From assembly GCA_007127595.1 (NCBI GenBank), contig SKZA01000239.1, positions 1 to 11,927 on the forward strand: a stretch of DNA of 11,927 bases, read 5' to 3'. Position numbers and translations under genes: made by a program. Each line of letters starts with the position of its first letter. The stretch's first letter is position 1. The stretch comes from Kiritimatiellia bacterium (lineage in GTDB: Bacteria > Verrucomicrobiota > Kiritimatiellia > SLAD01). Under the pieces are notes generated by a model. It saw only the letters and a list, made by a program, of their open reading frames with translations. It did no database searches and was not told where the DNA came from. Below, piece after piece: positions 6,573 to 11,445 of this stretch.

Positions 6573-7709
6573 TCAGGCCTTTTTCATCAGCGCCTTGGCA
6601 ATAGCTTCCCCCATTTCCCGGTACTGGCGTTGAGCTAACACCTTGGTGCCGATACGGCTGTAGGGGATTTGCAGCGCGAGGGCTCCGACACCGGCATGCT
6701 CGGCAAAAAAGTGGGTGGCCGTTCGATGTGCAGGATCGGACCGCGGACCGTCCTCGCGTTTGAAGTCGGCCGCCGCGTAGTTCGGTCCCAGTTCCTGCCG
6801 AATAAGGTTCGCCCATTTTTCCGCAGCGCGATGTTGTTCCGGTGTTCGCCCCGCATCGGGGAGGACGCAGCGGACCCCGCTCTTGTCGAAGGGGGTGGCG
6901 GCATGGAATTCGAGGCCGAGCGCGGGTTTGCATCGTTGGCTCCAGCGCAGAATGTCCTGTTGATACACCGCGATTTCGTGGCGCAAGGGCGGCTGACTCC
7001 ATGCCCGGTCCACATCCAGCGGATAGGTGCTTCGTCCATGTACTCCGCGCTCCAGCGCGTCGGGATCGGCCAACGGTATAGCCCAAATCAGGAAAGGATC
7101 TCGTTTGACCCGAGCCATGTGCTGGAGCAGCCCGTCGAGCACCCACGATCCCGGCGTTTCTCCGGCGTGTTCACGTGCAATCAGATAAATTCCGCTCTTG
7201 CGCCCTTCTGCCGCCCCATACTCGTTGGCCCATCGCTTAATCGGCAATCCGTCCTCGCTGCGGCCGATTTCGTCCACGTTCCAGTAGCCTTTCGATTTGG
7301 CCATCAACGTCTTCAGCTCCGCGGGGCCGTAGGGGAAGCACAAAGCCACGTCCGTTTCCGGAGCCGGGTGTGGCAGCAGCCAGGTCACCGCAAACCGGCC
7401 GTCAGGTTCCGTTGTTAATGTACCTCCGCTGCATCGATGCCAGCCTTGTCCCTCGGGACGATAGACGGGCAAAAGGTCCAGCGCCTCCGTCTGCGATCCC
7501 CATACGTCAAGGTGACGCAGGGTAAAAGCGATTTTGCCTCCCTGATTTTCATTGGGTTTGGAGTCGCGCATGCGGAAGGAAAACCACAAGGCCTGTGTGC
7601 CGCCTTTGGGATCGGGGGCAAGGGAGATTTCAGGCACCGATCCGGCTTGTCGGGTCGTTATGCCGCACGCGTTCGCGCCCCGCAGATCGGTATCGACATG
7701 TAAATTCAT
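6573..7709 (-). CDS. M14-family zinc carboxypeptidase-like protein
   Basis: This 378-residue protein has the layout of cytosolic-carboxypeptidase-like M14 enzymes: an N-terminal beta-rich region (about 1-125, with ALWFSFRM and VALCFPYGP) and a C-terminal zinc peptidase domain. The first zinc motif is AREHAGETPGSWVLDGLL, giving His181 and Glu184; His269 (LGLEFHAATP) is the third ligand. DPDALERGVHGR and LDVDRAW (226-237 region) match the substrate-binding NPDG...R...DLNRxW segment. The position of the general-base Glu appears as Gln347 (GALALQIPYS), so hydrolysis may be impaired; alignment is needed. It would remove a C-terminal amino acid from a peptide or cell-wall fragment. No signal peptide is visible, so it is probably cytoplasmic. 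The ATG at 7709 is chosen because the in-frame extension to 7832 is basic and unlike the family; GGGA lies about 6 nt upstream. Confidence 0.8.
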   Translation of the reverse strand: MNLHVDTDLRGANACGITTRQAGSVPEISLAPDPKGGTQALWFSFRMRDSKPNENQGGKIAFTLRHLDVWGSQTEALDLLPVYRPEGQGWHRCSGGTLTTEPDGRFAVTWLLPHPAPETDVALCFPYGPAELKTLMAKSKGYWNVDEIGRSEDGLPIKRWANEYGAAEGRKSGIYLIAREHAGETPGSWVLDGLLQHMARVKRDPFLIWAIPLADPDALERGVHGRSTYPLDVDRAWSQPPLRHEIAVYQQDILRWSQRCKPALGLEFHAATPFDKSGVRCVLPDAGRTPEQHRAAEKWANLIRQELGPNYAAADFKREDGPRSDPAHRTATHFFAEHAGVGALALQIPYSRIGTKVLAQRQYREMGEAIAKALMKKA

Positions 7710-7752
7710 GGATCGTTCCCGGTTCCTTGTCTTTCTCGCAGGCCAAGTGCGG

Positions 7753-7781
7753 TTCATACAAGAAATCGCCGCAAACAACAA
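7753..7781 (-). promoter_or_regulatory. Candidate promoter of the M14 peptidase gene
   Basis: On the minus strand TTGTTG (plus 7776-7781) and TATGAA (7753-7758) are separated by 17 bp, with a predicted start near 7746 and a leader of about 37 nt. The matches are moderate (3 of 6 and 4 of 6), so this is tentative. Confidence 0.28.
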
Positions 7782-8011
7782 CTTAGAACTCCGAACCCAG
7801 GGCCGACGCACCGACATTCGATATCTAATCAAAAGGTGTCTTGGAAGGGGCGCCGTCAGGCGATGGTTCCACCGGCTCGCGTGGGAAGAATCATCTTGTG
7901 GAAGCCCAGCAAACCACCGTCCATGTTGAAAAGGGTCGAGAGCGAGGATTGGCTGCGACTGCCAGCGCGTATTCTCTGGTCATTTGAAGGTCATACCCCG
8001 GAACGAGTTAC

Positions 8012-8081
8012 GTAGCGCCGGAATCCGTCCGGCGCATAAGGGAATCGAGGCGAGCCTGCTCCCGACAGATTCGGGAGCTAC
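8012..8081. repeat. Inverted pair of GTAG-type REP-like hairpins (pair 1)
   Basis: Unit 1 (+) starts GTAG at 8012 and folds GCGCCGGA (8015-8022) against TCCGGCGC (8028-8035) around a 5-nt loop. Unit 2 (-) starts GTAG at 8081 and folds the mirror stem GCTCCCGA (8058-8065) against TCGGGAGC (8071-8078), also with a 5-nt loop. On their own strands both units have the same 24-nt length, and they differ at two stem positions by paired changes (T-A to G-C, C-G to G-C) plus one loop base. The GTAG plus hairpin layout matches REP sequences mobilised by RAYT (Y1-type) transposases. No such transposase is in the window. Confidence 0.75.
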
Positions 8082-8163
8082 GAGGAAGCATACGGCCAAA
8101 TGACCTTATTTTTGCTGCCCTTCATGAATAAGCCCTGTGCGACTGCTTTGGAGCGATATCCTC

Positions 8164-8192
8164 GTGACATAGCGGAACACCCGCACTATGAT
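8164..8192 (+). promoter_or_regulatory. Sigma70-type promoter of the lone receiver gene
   Basis: The -35 box GTGACA (8164-8169, 5 of 6) and -10 box TATGAT (8187-8192, 5 of 6) have the ideal 17-bp spacing. The start would be near 8199, giving a leader of about 23 nt that carries a strong ribosome binding site, AGAGGTGG (8211-8218), ending 3 nt before the ATG. Confidence 0.62.
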
Positions 8193-8221
8193 TCTTCCCG
8201 CTATCTAACAAGAGGTGGTTC

Positions 8222-8578
8222 ATGATTTTGGTTGCTGATGATGACAAGGTAATGGCCCAGTTGCTCCGCACGCTTCTGGAAGAGGCGGGGTATGACGTTC
8301 ATGTGGAACACGACGGACAACATGCTTACGAGCATATCAAGAAGCCCGAATGCAAAGGCGCTATTCTGGACATCCGCATGCCCGGGTTGAACGGCGCCGA
8401 GCTCTTGATGCTGATGGCCGCCGAACAAATCAAGGTGCCCGTCATTGTCGTGGCCGGGTTCCCGGACTTCGACGAAGAGGAAATGAAACAATTCCCCAAT
8501 GTGAAGCGATTCTTCCTGAAGCCGCTGTATCCGGAGGAAGTCTTGGCAGCCGTGAAAGAAATCGCGCCAAAAGCATGA
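8222..8578 (+). CDS. Lone receiver-domain protein with altered switch residue
   Basis: This 118-residue protein is a complete REC domain and nothing else. The acidic pocket is Asp6-Asp7-Asp8 (LVADDDKV), the phosphoacceptor Asp50 is in AILDIRMPGLNG, and Lys100 is in FFLKPL. The conserved Thr/Ser at the end of strand 4, which senses phosphorylation, appears to be Ala78 (PVIVVAGF); the spacing of 22 residues to Lys100 equals that between Thr87 and Lys109 of CheY. It may therefore switch weakly or act as a phosphate sink. It has its own promoter and a strong ribosome binding site and no kinase beside it; the operon at 2848-6414 lies nearby on the other strand, but no link is shown. It is followed by a structured repeat element rather than another gene. 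Confidence 0.9.
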   Translation: MILVADDDKVMAQLLRTLLEEAGYDVHVEHDGQHAYEHIKKPECKGAILDIRMPGLNGAELLMLMAAEQIKVPVIVVAGFPDFDEEEMKQFPNVKRFFLKPLYPEEVLAAVKEIAPKA

Positions 8579-8646
8579 CGACCGCCGGGCTCCAAAATTG
8601 TTCGATAAGAAAGTGTGTATGCTGGCGTTGCGGCCGGCCCGTCTCC

Positions 8647-8907
8647 GGCCATGTGCGTTAACGTAAGGACCTGATCGTCATAACGCCCCCCCACGGCCTT
8701 GGGCCGTGGGAGCGGAAAGGATGAGAATCGTCGGATCTTTCGTTTCCGGCCGGAGCCTGAACAGGAGCGAATGAAGACGTGAATGTCCCAGATTCGCTTT
8801 ACACAGGCTCCTGCAGGCTGATTCTTGATACCTTTCTGATGCGATTTGTCGACCCCCACGGCACAAGGCCGTGGGGACGCGGCATGCTAAAGTTAACGCG
8901 CATGGCC
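8647..8907. repeat. 261-bp nested palindromic element with terminal inverted repeats (MITE-like or structured RNA)
   Basis: The ends GGCCATGTGCGTTAAC (8647-8662) and GTTAACGCGCATGGCC (8892-8907) are inverted repeats matching at 15 of 16 positions. Inside are a hairpin with a 9-bp stem, CCCACGGCC (8690-8698) / GGCCGTGGG (8702-8710); a related 9-bp hairpin, CCCCACGGC (8854-8862) / GCCGTGGGG (8868-8876); and between them a broken central arm: AAAGG/CCTTT (8716-8720/8831-8835), AGAATC/GATTCT (8724-8729/8820-8825), GGAGCCTG/CAGGCTCC (8752-8759/8804-8811) and AGCGAAT/ATTCGCT (8766-8772/8792-8798). TCC flanks both ends (8644-8646, 8908-8910), a possible 3-bp target duplication. It has no coding capacity. 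It fills most of the 381-bp gap 8579-8959; the rest holds only a 6-bp-stem hairpin at 8632-8650. Confidence 0.7.
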
Positions 8908-8959
8908 TCCAGCGGGACGCCCTTGTAGCGCACTTTGAGGTAGATTCGAGTCAATTCAA

Positions 8960-9907
8960 ATGAAGGGTTTCGTATATTGTGCAGGGGCGTTGACGGCCGT
9001 TCTCATCATGGCGACCGGTTGTGCGAGTCCGCTTTACGATCGCACCGCCCCGCGCCACGTAGCGCGCAGCGCCGAGCCGATCATCCCCCCCATTGTGGCC
9101 GTCACCGATTTCGAAAACCGCGCGAACTTCAGCGGACAATGGAACTTGGGCGGCGGCATGGCGGAAATGATGATCGAGCGATTGATGCACTCCGACGAAG
9201 TCGTTGTGCTTGAACGGCGGCATATTGACGGCGTGGTTGGCGAGATTGTACGGCAGGGACGCGATTTATTCCGTCGCGAGGGGCGCGTGGAACGGGGGCG
9301 CCTGATGAATGCACGTTATCAGGTGCGCGGCGTGGTGACGGATTTTACGGTGACGGGGGACGCGTCGGGCTGGTTCGGCGCGGCGGGCGCACAGGCCCGG
9401 GTGCGGGGCTCGCGCGCGCGTGTGGGCTTGTATGTGACGGTACTGGACGTGGAGACGGGTGAAATCATATCCGCCGTGCGCAGCGAAGGATCCGCTTCGC
9501 GCGGCGGTTTCCGAGGCGGCGTGAACTACCGTCAGATTGCGTTCGGCGGCGACGCCTATTTCCGTACGCCGCTGGGCCGCGCGACGCAATCCGCGATGGA
9601 CCGCGCCGTGCGCCGTATGCTGGCGGATATTCCGCGTGAACGCTGGGAGCCGCGCGTGGCCGAGGGCGGGCCGGACGGCGTGATTGTGAATGGCGGCGAG
9701 AATGTCGGGTTGCGCGCGGGGCAACGTTTCCTCGTACGGGAGGAGGGGCGGAATATTACGGACCCGATTACGGGCGATGTGATCGAACGTTTCCCGGGGC
9801 GCGTGATCGGCGAGATCGAAGTGCGTGCGGTACAGCCGATGTCTGCCCACGCGGTTTTATTGAGCGGCGAAGCGAGGCGCGGCGATTTTCTGGAGACGGC
9901 CCATTGA
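8960..9907 (+). CDS. CsgG/HfaB-like lipoprotein with FlgT-like C-terminal domain
   Basis: This 315-residue protein has a lipoprotein signal (GFVYCAGALTAVLIMATGC) with acceptor Cys21. Residues about 42-225 look like the CsgG fold: IVAVTDFENRA, MAEMMIERL, VVVLERRHIDGVVGEI and ARYQVRGVVTDF are typical of the family, as is VGLYVTVLDVETGEII. CsgG itself is the outer-membrane curli secretion pore, but many stand-alone relatives have other envelope roles. The last ~75 residues (VIVNGGENVGLRAGQRFLVR, DPITGDVI, IGEIEVRAV) resemble the C-terminal domain of FlgT. No curli subunits or flagellar genes are in view, so the substrate is unknown. The ATG is kept because it gives the complete signal peptide; its ribosome binding site is weak (GAGGTAG is about 16 nt away). 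The thioredoxin gene follows 31 nt later. Confidence 0.82.
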   Translation: MKGFVYCAGALTAVLIMATGCASPLYDRTAPRHVARSAEPIIPPIVAVTDFENRANFSGQWNLGGGMAEMMIERLMHSDEVVVLERRHIDGVVGEIVRQGRDLFRREGRVERGRLMNARYQVRGVVTDFTVTGDASGWFGAAGAQARVRGSRARVGLYVTVLDVETGEIISAVRSEGSASRGGFRGGVNYRQIAFGGDAYFRTPLGRATQSAMDRAVRRMLADIPRERWEPRVAEGGPDGVIVNGGENVGLRAGQRFLVREEGRNITDPITGDVIERFPGRVIGEIEVRAVQPMSAHAVLLSGEARRGDFLETAH

Positions 9908-9938
9908 TGAAGTGGCGCGTCCGGTGCATATACGGATC

Positions 9939-10370
9939 ATGAATCGACTCAGGAAATATGGTTTACTGATATTGGTTCTTGCCGCCTTTGCGTATCTGGC
10001 CGGTCCCGGTTTTCGCGGTCCGGTGGAAACCGCGCACATGGTCGAGGTAACGGATGCCACGTTTGCCGCCGAAGTGGAAGCGGCGACGGAAGAATGGGTG
10101 ATCGTCGATTTCTGGGCCACTTGGTGCGGGCCGTGCCGTGCGTTGATGCCCGTGCTTGACGATGTGGCCGGCGAATATGCCGGACGCGTCAAATTCGTGA
10201 AAGTGGATGTGGATGAGAACCCTGGCCTGACCGAGCGGTTTCATATAGAGTCCATTCCGCACGTCTACCTGTTTCGCGGCGGCGCCCCTGTGGATGGATT
10301 TGTCGGATTCCGCAATCGCGCACAGGTCAGGCAGTGGCTCGACGCGCGATTGGCGGAGGACGACGCGTAG
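9939..10370 (+). CDS. Membrane-anchored or exported thioredoxin
   Basis: The ATG at 9939 gives 143 residues: a hydrophobic N-terminal segment (about 7-22, YGLLILVLAAFAYLAG) and one thioredoxin domain. The active site WCGPC is at 62-66 within VIVDFWATWCGPC, and the cis-proline is Pro107 (ESIPHVYLF). It probably reduces or exchanges disulfides of envelope proteins on the outer face of the membrane; the WCGPC sequence favours a reducing thioredoxin-type activity. An in-frame GTG at 9912 would add nine residues; neither start has a good ribosome binding site. It lies 31 nt after the CsgG-like gene, which itself has few cysteines in the mature part, so a direct client relation is not evident. It is followed by a REP-like pair that may stabilise or end the transcript. 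Confidence 0.9.
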   Translation: MNRLRKYGLLILVLAAFAYLAGPGFRGPVETAHMVEVTDATFAAEVEAATEEWVIVDFWATWCGPCRALMPVLDDVAGEYAGRVKFVKVDVDENPGLTERFHIESIPHVYLFRGGAPVDGFVGFRNRAQVRQWLDARLAEDDA

Positions 10371-10421
10371 CACCAACATCATAATATGAGACCAGACTCT
10401 TACTTTCCTGTGGATCTGAAT

Positions 10422-10500
10422 GCTCCCTGCTGGAGCAGGGAGCTACGAGTGCAGGCCAAGGGCGTTCGTGTTTTCGTAGCGCCCTGCTCCAGCAGGGCGC
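10422..10500. repeat. Inverted pair of GTAG-type REP-like hairpins (pair 2)
   Basis: Unit 1 (-) has GTAG reading leftwards from 10446 and a 10-bp stem, GCTCCCTGCT (10422-10431) / AGCAGGGAGC (10434-10443). Unit 2 (+) has GTAG at 10476-10479 and a 10-bp stem, GCGCCCTGCT (10479-10488) / AGCAGGGCGC (10491-10500). The two units are identical except for one compensated pair (T-A versus G-C). The GTAG ends face each other, the opposite arrangement to the pair at 8012-8081. The pair lies between the thioredoxin gene and ruvA, where it could also act in termination. Confidence 0.78.
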
Positions 10501-10590
10501 TTTAGGGTGTTCGTCGAAATGCAACGGAATGGGCAGCGGGGGCGAGACCTGGTGGTGTCGCGATAAGAATGAGGGATTGGTAGAATTCCC

Positions 10591-11190
10591 ATGATTACAT
10601 TTCTCGAAGGTCAACTGGTTGATAAGCAGCCCACGCGCATTGTAATGAATGTGGGCGGGGTGGGGTATGAGGTCTTTATACCGCTCTCCAGTTATGATCG
10701 TTTGGGCGCGGTGAATGAGCGTTGCAAGCTGTTGACGTATCATTATGTGCGCGAAGACGCGCAGATCCTGTATGGTTTCGTCACGGACGGCGAGCGCCGG
10801 ATGTTTGAACTGCTCTTGTCGATTAATGGGATTGGCCCGAAAATTGCGTTGAGCGCTTTGAGCGGGTTGTCGGTGCGCGAGTTGAAGGCCGCCGTTGCGG
10901 AAAACGATGTCAAACGACTCAACTCAATATCCGGCGTGGGGCGCAAGACGGCGGAACGAATGGTGATCGAGTTGCGCGATAAGTTTTCGGAAGGCGAGGC
11001 GCTCGAAGCCATGACGGGCGCGGACGAGCCGGGTCCCGGCGATGTGCGTATGCGCGATGCGGTCCTGGCGCTGATTTCGCTTGGCTATAAACAGGCGGAT
11101 GCGCAAAAAATGGTGCGCAATGTGGTCGCGACGGATACGGACGGGTCGGGCGTCGAGGAAATCGTTCGCCGCGCCCTGATGGGGAAGTAG
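10591..11190 (+). CDS. ruvA: Holliday junction branch migration protein RuvA
   Basis: RuvA binds four-way DNA junctions as a tetramer and loads the RuvB helicase. The 199-residue length is standard. Domain I is an OB fold (about 1-65: MITFLEGQLVDKQPTRIVMN, GYEVFIP, LTYHYVREDAQILYGF). Domain II has two helix-hairpin-helix motifs, LLLSINGIGPKIALSALSG (about 74-92) and LNSISGVGRKTAERMVIEL (about 109-127). A linker rich in Glu, Gly and Pro leads to the small domain III (about 150-199, ending VEEIVRRALMGK), which contacts RuvB. The start matches the conserved family N-terminus, although no Shine-Dalgarno sequence lies at a normal distance (GAGGG is 16 nt away). ruvB follows after an unusually long 255-bp spacer. 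Confidence 0.97.
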   Translation: MITFLEGQLVDKQPTRIVMNVGGVGYEVFIPLSSYDRLGAVNERCKLLTYHYVREDAQILYGFVTDGERRMFELLLSINGIGPKIALSALSGLSVRELKAAVAENDVKRLNSISGVGRKTAERMVIELRDKFSEGEALEAMTGADEPGPGDVRMRDAVLALISLGYKQADAQKMVRNVVATDTDGSGVEEIVRRALMGK

Positions 11191-11293
11191 CACCGAAGAC
11201 ACCGAACACGGATTTTGAACAGAAGCACGCAAAGAGTCTTAAACAGGAGGCCGCAGAGGCCGAGGCGGTGAGGGCGAAGGTCCGCGGTCAAGC

Positions 11294-11312
11294 CGATCCC
11301 AATCGTTTTTTT
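11294..11312 (+). terminator. Weak terminator-like hairpin with T-tract after ruvA
   Basis: A short 4-bp stem CGAT (11294-11297) / ATCG (11302-11305) is directly followed by seven T (11306-11312). The stem is too short to be convincing alone, but the long T-run after a stem in the ruvA-ruvB spacer suggests partial termination. A G-rich stretch, GGGGAGGGAGGG, follows at 11318-11329. Confidence 0.25.
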
Positions 11313-11368
11313 GATATGGGGAGGGAGGGATAACACTTGAAAGTCGAGCCTTGAGCATTCTCTTCCCT

Positions 11369-11438
11369 GAACACTGAACACCGAACACGGACCCCCGAAC
11401 ACCCACAACCTAGAACCCAAAACCAAAAACCAATAACC
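11369..11438. repeat. Degenerate period-7 C/A-rich tandem repeat upstream of ruvB
   Basis: Seventy bases split into ten 7-nt units with no G on the + strand except as unit starts: GAACACT, GAACACC, GAACACG, GACCCCC, GAACACC, CACAACC, TAGAACC, CAAAACC, AAAAACC, AATAACC. The motif drifts from GAACAC-type to AACC-ending units. It ends 7 nt before the ruvB ATG, so it would form an unstructured C/A-rich leader lacking a Shine-Dalgarno sequence. On the minus strand it reads as GGTTNNN-type repeats. Confidence 0.65.
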
Positions 11439-11445
11439 TTTCCCT

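Larger units (their letters stand above)
7710..8221. other. Gene-free 512-bp region between divergent genes
   Basis: The M14 gene (-) and the lone receiver gene (+) diverge from this region. It holds, in order, the candidate M14 promoter, a stretch without a convincing frame (7830-7977), a 9-bp inverted repeat (7978-7986 and 8097-8105) enclosing a REP-like hairpin pair, and a good promoter at 8164-8192 before the receiver gene. Short frames inside it are under about 45 codons and lack ribosome binding sites. Confidence 0.6.

Noticed and set aside
6505..7146. A 213-codon minus-strand frame overlapping the M14 gene.
   Set aside because: Its product is Arg/Gly/Pro-rich low-information sequence in another frame of a recognisable peptidase gene.
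7825..7990. Two overlapping short minus-strand frames (ending MILPTRAGGTIA and REPVEPSPDGAPSKTPFD) that could be joined by a frameshift into a remnant gene tail.
   Set aside because: Each is short, neither has a ribosome binding site, and no family is recognisable; the joined reading is under 60 codons and bounded by stops, so chance is the simpler explanation.
7923..8015. A 30-codon plus-strand frame (MLKRVESEDW...) ending at the TAG inside the first REP-like GTAG.
   Set aside because: It has no Shine-Dalgarno sequence or recognisable product, and its stop is supplied by the repeat; it is probably fortuitous.
8012..8081. A CRISPR array or tandem repeat reading of the paired hairpins.
   Set aside because: There are only two inverted units, with no regular spacers and no cas genes.
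8647..8907. Retron msr-msd RNA bounded by a1/a2 inverted repeats.
   Set aside because: The outline is similar, but there is no reverse transcriptase in the window, and the two internal 9-bp GC palindromes are more typical of mobile-element ends.
11318..11329. GGGGAGGGAGGG as a possible G-quadruplex.
   Set aside because: Only three G-runs are present; a four-run intramolecular quadruplex cannot form without a distant fourth run.
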